Of a stretch of DNA of 64,000 nt, positions 54,969 through 64,000 are shown in pieces. A program made the translations under genes and the position numbers. Under the pieces are notes generated by a model. That model saw only the letters and a program-made list of their open reading frames with translations, did not search any database and was not told where the DNA came from. This DNA is from Acinetobacter sp. NIPH 298. GTDB taxonomy: Bacteria > Pseudomonadota > Gammaproteobacteria > Pseudomonadales > Moraxellaceae. Each line of letters opens with the position of its first letter. Position 1 is the stretch's first letter. Where the stretch lies: assembly GCF_000369505.1 (NCBI RefSeq), contig NZ_KB850055.1, positions 868,001 to 932,000 on the forward strand. Direction: 5' to 3'.

Positions 54969-57377
54969 ATGAATGAGTTAGAACAAGCTAAACATAAACA
55001 AGAAGATACAGGATATGCCCGAATTGAGCCTTATACCCAACCCGCAGGTGGGTGGGGAGCATTATTAAGCGTTGCTCGCAATCTCAAACGTCAAGACATT
55101 TTGAAAAAAGGGTCAATCACTTTACTCAACATTAATCAACCAACGGGGTTTGACTGTCCAGGTTGTGCATGGCCTGAAAAGAAAGATGCACATGCCTTTA
55201 ACTTTTGTGAGAACGGTGCAAAAGCAGTTGCCTTTGAAGCAACCAGTAAAACCGTAACACCTGAATTTTTTGCTCAACATACTGTCAGTTGGTTGACTGA
55301 GCAGAGTGATTTTTATCTTGAGGACTTAGGTCGTTTAACTGACCCAATGCGTTACGATCCAGCATTAGATAAATATGTGCCAATTTCTTGGGATGATGCA
55401 TTCCAATTGATCGCCAAACATTTACATGCTTTAGATCATCCTCACCAAGCTGCATTTTATACCTCTGGCCGTACCAGTAATGAAGCTGCCTTTTTGTATC
55501 AACTGTTTGTACGAAGTTTTGGAACCAATAATTTTCCAGACTGTTCCAATATGTGCCATGAAACCACCAGCGTTGGTCTAAAAGATGCGATTGGTTTAGG
55601 TAAAGGCACAGTAACTTTGGATGACTTCGATCAAGCAGATGCGATTTTTAGTTTTGGACATAATCCAGGAACCAATCACCCCCGCATGTTGGCAACGCTT
55701 AGAGAAGTCTCCAAACGTGGAGGCAATATTATTGCGATTAATCCAATCAAAGAGCGTGGTTTAGAGCGGTTCCAAGATCCTCAAGCCCCTTTGGAAATGA
55801 TGACCAATGGTAGTACGCCGATTAGCCGTTATTATTTTCAGCCTAAAATCGGTGGTGATTACGCTTTATTATTTGGTGTACTTAAACATTTGTCTGAATG
55901 GGACAAAAAAGCCATTGCCAAGAGTAAGCCAAGTGTATTTGACCGTAGTTTCATCGAGATGAATACCATTGGTTTTGAGGAAATGCTAAAAGAGATTGAT
56001 CGCACGGAATGGTCACAAATTCATAAACACACAGGACTTTCACCCGAACATTTAGAATCTATCGCTCAAATGTTTCTTGATGCGAAAAAAGCCATTTTCT
56101 GTTGGGGCATGGGGATTACTCAGCATCGTCATGGCACTGCCAATATCCACATGCTCGCCAATTTAATGTTGGCAAGAGGACATATTGGTCGTCCCGGGGC
56201 AGGTTTATGTCCAGTACGAGGACATAGTAATGTGCAGGGTGACCGCACCATGGGAATCAATGAAAATCCGAGTGATAAATTATTAGATAGCATTGATCGT
56301 GTGTTTGGAATTCAATCACCACGCAAACATGGTTTTGGGGTAGTCGATACCATTAAGGCAATGTATGACAATAGGGTAAAAGTATTCATTGGCTTAGGTG
56401 GGAATTTTGCCGTTGCAACACCCGATACGCCGTATACGCAGGAAGCGTTAAAGCGTTGCAATTTAACAGTACATATTGCCACTAAAATGAATCGAAGCCA
56501 TTTGGTTTGCGGTAAGGATGCTTTAATTTTACCTTGTCTCGGGCGTACCGAAGTAGACAAGCAACTTCATGGCGCTCAGGCAATTTCCGTTGAAGACTCA
56601 ATGAGCAATGTCCATCTTTCGGCAGGACGAAACCCGCCAATCTCGGAGAATATCTTATCTGAACCCGATATTGTGGCACGAATGGCTGAAGCAACTTTGC
56701 TTGATAGTCAAGTCAAATGGAAATGGTATATCGAGAGCTACGATCGCATTCGTGATTCCATTGCAGACGTGTTTGATGAGTTTCATGATTTTAATCAACG
56801 GGTCTATCAACCGAGCGGTTTTCATTTAGAACATCCAGCCAATCAACATGTTTGGAATACACCAAGTGGTAAGGCGCAGTTCTTGATTACGCCGTTGACG
56901 GAAGTCTATGAAGACAAAGAAAATCAATACGCTGCTGCTTATAGTGAACAACAGGTTTATACCTTGATGACCACACGTTCGCATGATCAGTACAACACGA
57001 CTTTATATGGTTTAGATGATCGCTATCGTGGTGTGTATGGGCAGCGACGTGTCCTGTTCATGAATCAAACTGATATTGATGAGGCTGGTTTTGAAGCAGA
57101 TCAATGGGTGGATATTGAAAGTGTATTCTCCGATGGCGTGAAGCGGATTGTGCATAGTTTCCGTATCGTGCCCTATAACATTCCAAAAGGAAGTTTGGCT
57201 GCGTACTATCCTGAAACCAATCCACTGGTGGCTTTGGGTAGCCATGATAAATATGCCAAAATTCCTGCATCGAAAAGTGTTCCCGTTATTTTACATGCAG
57301 GACAGGTCCCTGAACATTTCAATTTGGCAGTTGAAGTCGATCCAGAACATGCCAACGAAAGAGTCAGCGGTGCATAA
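54969..57377 (+). CDS. FdhF/YdeP-family molybdopterin oxidoreductase
   Basis: The 802-residue enzyme belongs to the formate-dehydrogenase-H-like YdeP family of molybdopterin proteins. It has a CPGCAWPEKKDAHAFNFCENG iron-sulfur-like opening (quoted in part), the molybdenum ligand Cys in CSNMCHETTSVGL, and a C-terminal molydopterin-binding domain with MTTRSHDQYNTTLYG. The substrate of YdeP proteins is unsettled; formate is possible. The ATG at 54969 has GAGGG at good spacing; starts at 54888 or 54939 are longer options. fdhD follows, but no electron-transfer subunits do. Confidence 0.85.
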   Translation: MNELEQAKHKQEDTGYARIEPYTQPAGGWGALLSVARNLKRQDILKKGSITLLNINQPTGFDCPGCAWPEKKDAHAFNFCENGAKAVAFEATSKTVTPEFFAQHTVSWLTEQSDFYLEDLGRLTDPMRYDPALDKYVPISWDDAFQLIAKHLHALDHPHQAAFYTSGRTSNEAAFLYQLFVRSFGTNNFPDCSNMCHETTSVGLKDAIGLGKGTVTLDDFDQADAIFSFGHNPGTNHPRMLATLREVSKRGGNIIAINPIKERGLERFQDPQAPLEMMTNGSTPISRYYFQPKIGGDYALLFGVLKHLSEWDKKAIAKSKPSVFDRSFIEMNTIGFEEMLKEIDRTEWSQIHKHTGLSPEHLESIAQMFLDAKKAIFCWGMGITQHRHGTANIHMLANLMLARGHIGRPGAGLCPVRGHSNVQGDRTMGINENPSDKLLDSIDRVFGIQSPRKHGFGVVDTIKAMYDNRVKVFIGLGGNFAVATPDTPYTQEALKRCNLTVHIATKMNRSHLVCGKDALILPCLGRTEVDKQLHGAQAISVEDSMSNVHLSAGRNPPISENILSEPDIVARMAEATLLDSQVKWKWYIESYDRIRDSIADVFDEFHDFNQRVYQPSGFHLEHPANQHVWNTPSGKAQFLITPLTEVYEDKENQYAAAYSEQQVYTLMTTRSHDQYNTTLYGLDDRYRGVYGQRRVLFMNQTDIDEAGFEADQWVDIESVFSDGVKRIVHSFRIVPYNIPKGSLAAYYPETNPLVALGSHDKYAKIPASKSVPVILHAGQVPEHFNLAVEVDPEHANERVSGA

Positions 57378-57435
57378 CTTTTTTAGATCTATCAAGAAAT
57401 TTTAATCAAGCGATGTGGAATAGAGAGTACATAGA

Positions 57436-58221
57436 GTGGAAGCGCAGAAGTTAGGCTATGAGACGATGCAAGTGCATCGTTTTCATCGAGATGTTTCCGA
57501 AGACCAACTGGATTATATTGTTCAAGAATATCCTGTGGCACTCATCTACAACGGAATTTCTCATGCGGTGATGATGGCAACGCCTTCAGATATTGAGGTG
57601 TTTGCCAAAGGTTTTAGTTTGTCCGAAGGCATCTTGCAAAGTTTAACGGAATTGTATTCGCTAGAAATTAGCCAAAATGAACTGGGTATCCAAGTTGATA
57701 TGGAGATTTCAGCTAGAGCCTTTATGGGATTAAAGCAGCAGCGTCGCATGATGGTTGGGCAAACAGGATGTGGTTTGTGTGGCATTGAAAGTCTAAAACA
57801 GCTTTATTCGAATCTACCTGTGGTCAGTACACAAGTTTGCACGACATGGTTCAATCAAATTCCACACGCGATTGCTCAACTCAAAACCCGACAAAAAATC
57901 AGTGAACTGACGGGTGGTGCACACGCTGCGGCGTGGGTGGTGAAAGGACACATCGTGGCTTTATTTGAAGATGTTGGTCGTCACAATGCTTTAGACAAAT
58001 TATTGGGTTATTTAGCCGAGCAAAACTTAAATGTCGCTGAAGGTTTTGTGGTCATGACCAGCCGTGCTAGCTATGAATTAATCCGTAAATGTGCTCAATA
58101 CAATATTGCTTTATTAGCGACGATTTCAGCACCGACCAGTATGGCGATTGAGATGGCGAAACAGTCAAATTTAACGTTGGCTAGTTTCTGTCGTGGCGAT
58201 AGTTTCGTTTTATATAAATAG
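57436..58221 (+). CDS. fdhD: formate dehydrogenase accessory sulfurtransferase FdhD
   Basis: The 261-residue protein is FdhD, which transfers sulfur to the molybdenum cofactor of formate dehydrogenases. The catalytic CxxC is in TGCGLCGIESL near residue 113, and the conserved ELTGGAHAAAWV and EDVGRHNALDKL segments are present. It starts with GTG at 57436 (GAGAG upstream); an ATG at 57466 is the alternative. It lies 58 bp after the FdhF-like gene, supporting a Mo-enzyme that needs a sulfurated cofactor. Confidence 0.93.
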   Translation: MEAQKLGYETMQVHRFHRDVSEDQLDYIVQEYPVALIYNGISHAVMMATPSDIEVFAKGFSLSEGILQSLTELYSLEISQNELGIQVDMEISARAFMGLKQQRRMMVGQTGCGLCGIESLKQLYSNLPVVSTQVCTTWFNQIPHAIAQLKTRQKISELTGGAHAAAWVVKGHIVALFEDVGRHNALDKLLGYLAEQNLNVAEGFVVMTSRASYELIRKCAQYNIALLATISAPTSMAIEMAKQSNLTLASFCRGDSFVLYK

Positions 58222-58301
58222 TAAAAATTTGTGAGGAGTTTGATACCTAAGGCATTGATTTGTGTAGGATAGGGGTTTGCGTTCTATTATTCCTAAAAAT
58301 T

Positions 58302-59243
58302 ATGAATATACCTTTAAGACCACAGCCTGTTATTAACAATCTTGCTGGCGAAAATGCATTATTTATTGTTCTAGGCATCAATAGTAATCCTGATCATTCA
58401 GGAATTATTGACTTCCTCGCCAATTTTTCAGCTTTAGTCCGAAGTATGGCTAATCGCTTTCCAAATAGTCAATTTAGCGCTTCAGTAGGGATTGGCTCTC
58501 ATGCGTGGGATCTGCTATTTCCAGATTTGAATAAACCTAAAGAACTGCAACCCTTTCAAGAAATCAAAGGTTCAAAGCACACAGCAGTTGCCACCCCGGG
58601 TGATTTATTTTTCCATATTCGTGCCAATCAAATGGCGATTTGCTATGAATTGGCTTCCATTATTCATGATCAACTCAAAGAGAGCAGCTATCCAATCAGT
58701 GAAACCAAAGGGTTTAGATACTTTGATGGTCGTGCAATTTTAGGATTCGTGGATGGTACAGAAAATCCCGAACATGAAATCGCTAAAGAGATTGCTTATG
58801 TTGGTCAAGAAGATGTTGAGTTTCTTGGTGGCAGCTATGTCTTTATCCAAAAGTATTTACATAACATGGAGATGTGGAAAGGACTAAGTACCGAAGAACA
58901 AGAGAAAGTAATTGGTCGAAAGAAATATGATGATGTTGAATTAAGCGATGATGTTAAACCGCAAAATGCACATAATGTTGTGAGTAAAGCACATGATGCT
59001 GATGGCAATGAGTTAAAAATTCTCAGAGCAAATATGCCATTTTCCAATCCATCTGAAGGAGAGTCGGGTACTTTCTTTATCGGATACTCTCGTTCCTTCA
59101 ATATCACCAAGACCATGTTAGAGAATATGTTCCTTGGCAAAGAAAATGGTCACGTAGATCGTTTACTTGATTTCAGTACAGCTGTTTCAGGTAGTTTATT
59201 CTTTGTACCTACTTTCGATTTCTTGGAAGATTTGGCTGAATAA
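58302..59243 (+). CDS. Dyp-type heme peroxidase
   Basis: The 313-residue protein is a Dyp-type peroxidase of the YfeX-like class. It carries the GxxDG motif ILGFVDGTENP with the catalytic Asp near residue 152, a His in KAHDADGNELKI and the distal Arg in RANMPFSNP. It lacks a Tat signal, so it acts in the cytoplasm or is loaded into an encapsulin, which is not seen here. The ATG at 58302 has no clear RBS, but homology starts here. It is convergent with the SDR gene. Confidence 0.9.
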   Translation: MNIPLRPQPVINNLAGENALFIVLGINSNPDHSGIIDFLANFSALVRSMANRFPNSQFSASVGIGSHAWDLLFPDLNKPKELQPFQEIKGSKHTAVATPGDLFFHIRANQMAICYELASIIHDQLKESSYPISETKGFRYFDGRAILGFVDGTENPEHEIAKEIAYVGQEDVEFLGGSYVFIQKYLHNMEMWKGLSTEEQEKVIGRKKYDDVELSDDVKPQNAHNVVSKAHDADGNELKILRANMPFSNPSEGESGTFFIGYSRSFNITKTMLENMFLGKENGHVDRLLDFSTAVSGSLFFVPTFDFLEDLAE

Positions 59244-59255
59244 GACGGTAGGGAG

Positions 59256-59285
59256 ATTCACCGTTGTTAAGCCAACGGTGAATTT
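59256..59285. terminator. shared hairpin between convergent peroxidase and SDR genes
   Basis: ATTCACCGTTG (59256-59266) and CAACGGTGAAT (59273-59283) form a perfect 11-bp stem. The T-run is short on either strand. It probably serves both directions. Confidence 0.65.
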
Positions 59286-59299
59286 AATCAACAAAAGTC

Positions 59300-60142
59300 T
59301 TATTTCATAAATCGCGCTTGTAATGCGGTTGCTGTCGCAAAAAGCTTTTGATAACCCTGAGGAAATAAACGCTGAATGGCATCAACCGCTTTCGCATCTG
59401 CACCGATCAGTAAACGACGACGATTTTTTTGAACTGCATTTAAAATTAAATTTGCAGCTTCATCGGCTGGTGTACGCAGTAATTTATCAAAAGCGTCCTG
59501 ACTTTTGACAGGATCCATACCTAAGCTTGTGACACTGTTATTCATACGTGCAGCTTTGGCGATATTGGTACGAATACCACCCGGGTGGATACAGGTCGCA
59601 CTCACGCCTGAGTTTTCGATATCCAGTTCTTGACGGAGTGACTCGGTGAAACCACGCACTGCAAATTTACTGGCATTGTAAGCACTTTGGGTGGGTTGCG
59701 CAGTCAATCCAAACATACTCGAAATATTGATGATATGCCCATCCGCACTTTGTTTTAGATAAGGTAAAAACTCTTTGGTGCCATAAACCACACCCCAAAA
59801 ATTAATTCCAATCAACCATTCAAGATCTTCATAACTTACACCTTCGGCGGTACTGCCAAGTGCAACACCTGCATTGTTGAAAATTAGATTCACTTTGCCA
59901 TGTTGCTCTACCACAGTTTTTGCCCAAGCTGCGATTTCATCACGTGTTGCTACATCTACTTTCTGTGTTGTGACTTTGACTGGAAATGCTTGTAGCAGTG
60001 CCACTGTATTCGCCAAGCCTGTTTCACTGACATCCGAGAGTGCAAGGTTACATCCTTGTTTAGCCAAAGCAATTGCCAATGCCTGACCAATACCTGATCC
60101 TGCACCCGTGATCGCTGCAACTTTATCTGTAAATGTTTTCAT
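59300..60142 (-). CDS. short-chain dehydrogenase/reductase
   Basis: The 280-residue protein is a classical SDR. It has the cofactor motif TGAGSGIGQ near residue 14, NNAGVAL near residue 90, catalytic Ser in ISSMFG and the YNASK motif near residue 159. AAGGATAG precedes the ATG. It follows the Baeyer-Villiger-type monooxygenase gene on the same strand after 31 bp; such pairs in actinobacteria and Acinetobacter convert alcohols to ketones and then to esters. The substrate is unknown. Confidence 0.9.
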   Translation of the reverse strand: MKTFTDKVAAITGAGSGIGQALAIALAKQGCNLALSDVSETGLANTVALLQAFPVKVTTQKVDVATRDEIAAWAKTVVEQHGKVNLIFNNAGVALGSTAEGVSYEDLEWLIGINFWGVVYGTKEFLPYLKQSADGHIINISSMFGLTAQPTQSAYNASKFAVRGFTESLRQELDIENSGVSATCIHPGGIRTNIAKAARMNNSVTSLGMDPVKSQDAFDKLLRTPADEAANLILNAVQKNRRRLLIGADAKAVDAIQRLFPQGYQKLFATATALQARFMK

Positions 60143-60173
60143 TTCATCTATCCTTTGTTTTTATGATCGTGCC

Positions 60174-61664
60174 TTAATTGGAAACCACTGGAACTTGAAC
60201 ATAATGTTCAAGATCAAAGCGACGCGTTCGTTGGCGATATTCAAAAGTGAAACCGGGCCAATTATTGGTATTTTTTCCTGTCGCGGTTTGATACCAACTG
60301 CTACAGCCTTGTGACCACATGGTGGTTTTCATTCTTGCTTGAATTTCTTGGTTAAAGTTTTGCTGATGCTCTGCTTTCAAATTGGTAAATAATAAGTTCT
60401 TTTGAATATGGGTTTGAAGTGCATCAATAATATAATTCACCTGACTTTCAATCATATATACAATCGAATTGTGTCCAAGGTTGGTATTTGGACCATACAG
60501 CATAAAGAAATTGGGGAAGCCACTCACCGTTAAGCCCAAATATGCTTCGGCACCGTCTTGCCATTGTTCTTTTAAGGTTGTGCCTTTTAAACCTGTAATT
60601 TGCATGGGTGCCATAAAATCAGTTGCTGCAAATCCAGTCCCATAAATAATGGCATCAACTTCACGCAAAGTACCATTTTTATCGACGATCCCTGTTTCAG
60701 TGATTTCTTCAATATCGTTGTTGATGACTTCTACATTGGGTCGAATTAAGCTTTCATACCAATAATTAGAAATCAGAATACGCTTACAACCAATTGGATA
60801 ATCAGGCATTAACTGATGGCGGAAATGAGGATCTTTGATTTCCTTGCGAATATGGCGTTGAAACATATATTCCACGAGCGGGATTTCATTGAGGGTAATG
60901 GTAAAGCCCTTAAGAACACTTTCGTTATAACTGTACTGATACATACGATCAAGGCTTTGCAAGATCGGTAGCTTTTGAAAAGCCTTACGAGTAAGTGTAG
61001 AGTAAATGCGGTCTGGCTTTGGAATAACATAAGGTGCTGAACGTTGGTATACATCTAAATGGGCGACCTGTTTAGCGATTTCCGGCACAAACTGAATGGC
61101 ACTAGCACCTGTACCAATCACGGCGACACGTTTATGACTTAAATCATAGTCATGTTCCCAACGCGCAGAATGAAATGCTTTGCCTTTGAAATGTTCAATG
61201 CCTTTAATTTTTGGATAAGCAGGTCGATTCAGTTGACCGACTGCCGCAATCAGAAACTCTGCTTCAAATTTTTCACCTGTTGTACTTTGAATCTGCCATA
61301 GCCCTTGCACTTCATCAAAGTCTGCACTTGCGATTTCAGTATTAAACTGAACATGTGGGCGAATTTGATATTTATCAGCACAATGACGTAAATATTGATG
61401 AATTTCTTGCGAAGTGCCGTAACGATTTTTCCAGCCGAGATCTTGTTCAAAAGAAAATGAATACAAGTGTGAAGGCACATCACAAGCCGCGCCCGGATAT
61501 GTATTATCACGCCAAACGCCGCCCACATCTCCAGCTTTTTCAAATAAAGTAAACTGATTGAAACCCGCTTGTTTTAGGCGGATGGCAAGCCCTAATCCAC
61601 CAAAGCCTGTTCCTATAATGGCGATACGGATATTTTTATTTGAATTGGATGATGGCTTTAACAT
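60174..61664 (-). CDS. Baeyer-Villiger-type flavin monooxygenase
   Basis: The 496-residue protein has an N-terminal FAD motif IIGTGFGGLGLAI, the Baeyer-Villiger fingerprint FKGKAFHSARWEHD (FxGxxxHxxxW form) near residue 155 and a second GxGxxx NADPH motif VIGTGASAIQFVPEIA. Family members oxidise ketones or long-chain substrates. The ATG at 61664 matches homology; the frame extends 48 codons further upstream with no sign of a real start and overlaps the AraC promoter. It is divergent from the AraC regulator, its likely controller. Confidence 0.9.
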   Translation of the reverse strand: MLKPSSNSNKNIRIAIIGTGFGGLGLAIRLKQAGFNQFTLFEKAGDVGGVWRDNTYPGAACDVPSHLYSFSFEQDLGWKNRYGTSQEIHQYLRHCADKYQIRPHVQFNTEIASADFDEVQGLWQIQSTTGEKFEAEFLIAAVGQLNRPAYPKIKGIEHFKGKAFHSARWEHDYDLSHKRVAVIGTGASAIQFVPEIAKQVAHLDVYQRSAPYVIPKPDRIYSTLTRKAFQKLPILQSLDRMYQYSYNESVLKGFTITLNEIPLVEYMFQRHIRKEIKDPHFRHQLMPDYPIGCKRILISNYWYESLIRPNVEVINNDIEEITETGIVDKNGTLREVDAIIYGTGFAATDFMAPMQITGLKGTTLKEQWQDGAEAYLGLTVSGFPNFFMLYGPNTNLGHNSIVYMIESQVNYIIDALQTHIQKNLLFTNLKAEHQQNFNQEIQARMKTTMWSQGCSSWYQTATGKNTNNWPGFTFEYRQRTRRFDLEHYVQVPVVSN

Positions 61665-61789
61665 GGTCTGCTCGCACGATTGGGAAAGAGGGCAATCGAT
61701 AAAAGAATATAGAATAGTGGTTAAAGCTATTGATTTAGAGGATGGATGCGGACAAAATATTGTGATTCGAGGACATTTGGAAATGTACA

Positions 61790-62866
61790 TTGACGTACGC
61801 ATGGGCATTTGATCGAAGTATACATAGTGTTCGACTCATGGCTGATTTTGCAGCAGAGTTAGGTGTCGATTATCAGCTCATATTAAAAGGAACAGGCTTA
61901 GATCAACAGCACTTGCTTGATCCAAATATGGCGGTATCGGCACAACAGGAATTACAACTGGTCGGAAATTTGGTTGAACAGCTTGGGCATAGACCCATGT
62001 TGGGTTTAGAAGTTGGAACACGCTACCATTTCACTACTTTTGGCTCGTTGGGTTTAGCACTAATGAGTGCTGCCAATATTCGTGAAGCACTCGATTTTGC
62101 CTTGGCATATTTTCCATTAACTTTTGCATTTACCCAGTTTATTGTTTCTGAGCAAGAACAAGGTATTCGCATCGAGTTCACAATCGATGAGGGGATTCCC
62201 AAATCACTGTCTCAATTTATTATTGAGCGAGATATTGCCGCTTTAGTGACTGTTCAAAGAGATTTGATACCAGAAAATTTCTGCTTAGCTTTGGCATTTT
62301 CTTTTCAGCCTAAGGGCGATCTACAAACCTATATTGATTTATTCGGCATCGTCCCAGAGTTTGGTGAGATCAAGAACTTTATTATTCTCGATGTTGAAAA
62401 AGTAAACCAAAAACTGCGTATGGCAAATGAGTTGGCTTTGCAGCATGCAGAACAACAATGTCGTCAAATTTTAGAGAAGCGACAATCACAAAAAAAATAT
62501 TCGCACCATGTACAACAAGTCTTGATGCATACCAAAGGAGAGATACCTTCAATGGAAATCGTCGCTGATCGGTTGCATCTCAATTCAAGAACCTTGCGCC
62601 GTCACTTGGTCAATGAAGGCACAACTTTCATTAAAATTAGAGAGGACGTTCGCAAAATTTTGGCAGATTACTATTTGTCTTTACCGCAAACTTCGGTTGA
62701 ACAGATTGCTGAATGGCTCGGCTACGCGGAAGCGACCAGCTTTATCCATGCCTATAAGCGCTGGTATGGGAAAACACCGCATGCATCACGCTTGGCAATG
62801 TCTATGGACTCTATTAATAATCACTTAAATCAGCCTTCAGCCCTCGCTAATTCTGCTTCGATATAA
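61790..62866 (+). CDS. AraC-family regulator
   Basis: The protein has an N-terminal arabinose-binding-domain-like ligand region of the OruR/ArgR-like AraC group (SVRLMADFAAELGVDYQLI onwards) and a C-terminal AraC double helix-turn-helix ending EQIAEWLGYAEATSFIHAYKRW (quoted in part). The domain edge argues for a start before the ATG at 61838. A TTG at 61790 with GGAAA upstream gives 358 residues. It is divergent from the monooxygenase-SDR pair, so it likely activates them. Its 3' end overlaps tetR by 37 bp convergently. Confidence 0.87.
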   Translation: MTYAWAFDRSIHSVRLMADFAAELGVDYQLILKGTGLDQQHLLDPNMAVSAQQELQLVGNLVEQLGHRPMLGLEVGTRYHFTTFGSLGLALMSAANIREALDFALAYFPLTFAFTQFIVSEQEQGIRIEFTIDEGIPKSLSQFIIERDIAALVTVQRDLIPENFCLALAFSFQPKGDLQTYIDLFGIVPEFGEIKNFIILDVEKVNQKLRMANELALQHAEQQCRQILEKRQSQKKYSHHVQQVLMHTKGEIPSMEIVADRLHLNSRTLRRHLVNEGTTFIKIREDVRKILADYYLSLPQTSVEQIAEWLGYAEATSFIHAYKRWYGKTPHASRLAMSMDSINNHLNQPSALANSASI

Positions 62867-63447
62867 CTAATAATCATGGTACTCAATCCTCTGACCATTT
62901 CATCAAAGCTAATTTGTGGGTTTGGTAAAATCAGATGGCGTGCCACGTTAAAAATACTGCTATTAATACTAATATAAGCCGTCACGCTAAGATTATTTAC
63001 TTTTAAATATCGAGGATGACGGATCATGTATTTCATCAATACATCCATCAATGCATATTCAATCTGACTGATATATCTTTCATATTTGAGTTCAGTTGCA
63101 TATCTTAAGCAAATTAAGTAGCGATCATCATCCCGCGTTAACAAATCACGGAAAGTATAAAAAATCATTTCAAACAAAGGTTCTAACTCTTGTTCAATGA
63201 TGATAGGCGTGAGTTCTTTGACCATATCTAAAACTTCTTTGACGAAAGTTTTTGCCATCGCATCGTAGATTTCTTCTTTGTTTTTAAAATACTCGTACAA
63301 CGAGCCGACACTGACACCTGCAATATCTGCAATGTGTCTTGTGGTGGTTCCACTGGTACCATGCATTGCAACAGCGATAAAACCTGCTTCAATAATAGTA
63401 TCAACGGTCACTTTTGAGCGCGCTTGACGGGGTTTACGTGTTGCCAT
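62830..63447 (-). CDS. TetR-family regulator
   Basis: The 205-residue protein has a TetR helix-turn-helix (TTRHIADIAGVSVGSLYEYFKNKEEIYDAM region, residues about 32-61) and a helical ligand domain. The ATG at 63447 is where homology begins; the frame extends 28 codons upstream without support. It is divergent from a gene starting at 63952. Three exact AATCCGAACA repeats lie between them, one at 15 bp from this start, suggesting autoregulation and control of the truncated gene. Confidence 0.88.
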   Translation of the reverse strand: MATRKPRQARSKVTVDTIIEAGFIAVAMHGTSGTTTRHIADIAGVSVGSLYEYFKNKEEIYDAMAKTFVKEVLDMVKELTPIIIEQELEPLFEMIFYTFRDLLTRDDDRYLICLRYATELKYERYISQIEYALMDVLMKYMIRHPRYLKVNNLSVTAYISINSSIFNVARHLILPNPQISFDEMVRGLSTMIISYIEAELARAEG

Positions 63448-63951
63448 GGTGGTTTTACTAAAATCCGAACATAGTGTCAGATTAACATGCTGTTGAATAT
63501 TATAGAAGATATGGGTTTCTAATCCGAACAAATAAAATTACTTAAATTTTAATATTCAGTTTTAACTTGTAATAAAATGGTCGGATAGAGGTTTTTTTCT
63601 AGGATTCTATATTGTTGTTTTTCATTTTATTTTTATTAATTGATTGATATCTATTATGAATAGTTGGTTTGTTGATCGTTCTATCCCAGTTTTATCTCAT
63701 CAAAAAATGAGCACTTTATTCGTTATTGATAAGCATAAGAAATTGTAAATTACCCGAATTGAATCCGAACATAAGATCAGTCTACAGTAGACCTATCAAA
63801 TATTAAGTTCAGAAATATCTTCCCGAATGATTCTTCAATGAGCTATCCACTGTTTAAACGATAGAGATGCTCTAAGAACCATGGTTAATGAGCTTAATGG
63901 AGTGTCATATCACGAGCTAACTCCGCTCAATACTGAATGTAGGGTGTTGCT
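63448..63951. promoter_or_regulatory. divergent regulatory region with three AATCCGAACA repeats
   Basis: AATCCGAACA occurs exactly at 63462-63471, 63521-63530 and 63762-63771, all in the same orientation. A reverse-like GGTCGGATAG occurs at about 63579. No coding frame is seen in these 500 bp. The repeats probably bind the TetR protein. Confidence 0.65.
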
Positions 63952-64000
63952 ATGATTGCGAACACAGTGAAAAAGACCTTTAGTCTATTTAAGCCAAACC
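63952..64000 (+). CDS. start of a gene cut by the window edge
   Basis: An ATG at 63952 with AGGGTG upstream opens a frame reading MIANTVKKTFSLFKPN to the end of the window. Sixteen residues are too few to name a family. The position opposite tetR suggests it is that regulator's target. Confidence 0.5.
   Translation, partial: MIANTVKKTFSLFKPN

Noticed and set aside
60174..61664. AlmA long-chain alkane hydroxylase
   Set aside because: The length is similar, but the N-terminal sequence fits the general Baeyer-Villiger/EthA-like group rather than the AlmA opening I recall; only the broader class is claimed.

Overview
The window reads as chromosomal DNA of an Acinetobacter species. It is AT-rich and gene-dense with mostly short intergenic gaps. 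It carries the zrlA-zur-zigA zinc cluster and a hutC-(hutD)-hutU-hutH-hutI-hutG histidine locus followed by glutamate dehydrogenase, both typical of that genus. The genus call is an inference from gene content; no rRNA or tRNA is visible.

Layout. (1) 1-4.2 kb: a zinc-starvation cluster around a divergent promoter with a Zur box. Leftward run folE2, a hisI paralogue and a gamma carbonic anhydrase (cut by the window edge); rightward run zrlA, zur and zigA. (2) 4.7-7.2 kb: fadE. (3) 7.4-16.8 kb: a membrane-lipid-modification locus with a fatty-acid desaturase, a flavin oxidoreductase, a DUF1365 protein, two cyclopropane-synthase-like methyltransferases, a DUF1295 membrane protein and a sensor kinase. 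A response regulator, a chalcone-isomerase-like exported protein and an NTF2-like lipoprotein converge on it. (4) 16.9-34 kb: purine and urate catabolism. It holds uraD-uraH-permease-porin, hpxO, an FCD-type GntR regulator, alc-allA, puuE, and an ABC transporter with an 8-oxoguanine-deaminase-like enzyme behind a structured leader. Together these could take 8-oxoguanine to urate, 5-hydroxyisourate, OHCU, allantoin, allantoate, ureidoglycolate and glyoxylate. Xanthine dehydrogenase is not in the window. A 2OG-Fe(II) oxygenase and a LysR/Rieske pair are interspersed. (5) 36.2-51.9 kb: the hut locus. An RHS island of about 6.3 kb lies between two decayed pieces of hutD. It carries a frameshifted secreted RHS gene with a variable C-terminal domain, a lipoprotein that may be its immunity protein, and an orphan cassette. 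hutU, hutH, hutI, hutG and gdhA follow. (6) 52-64 kb: a MocR-type regulator, two uncharacterised genes, an FdhF/YdeP-like molybdoenzyme with fdhD, a Dyp peroxidase, an SDR plus Baeyer-Villiger-type monooxygenase pair, AraC and TetR regulators, and the start of a truncated gene.

Most notable points. The leader at 27563-27737 has a closing stem, internal hairpins and a final hairpin that covers the Shine-Dalgarno of a purine-linked transporter gene, so it is a riboswitch candidate. hutD is split by the RHS island. Three copies of a CTGGTC-type dyad tie the urate operons to the local GntR regulator. A strong terminator sits directly before hutI. Three exact AATCCGAACA repeats lie between tetR and the right-hand truncated gene.
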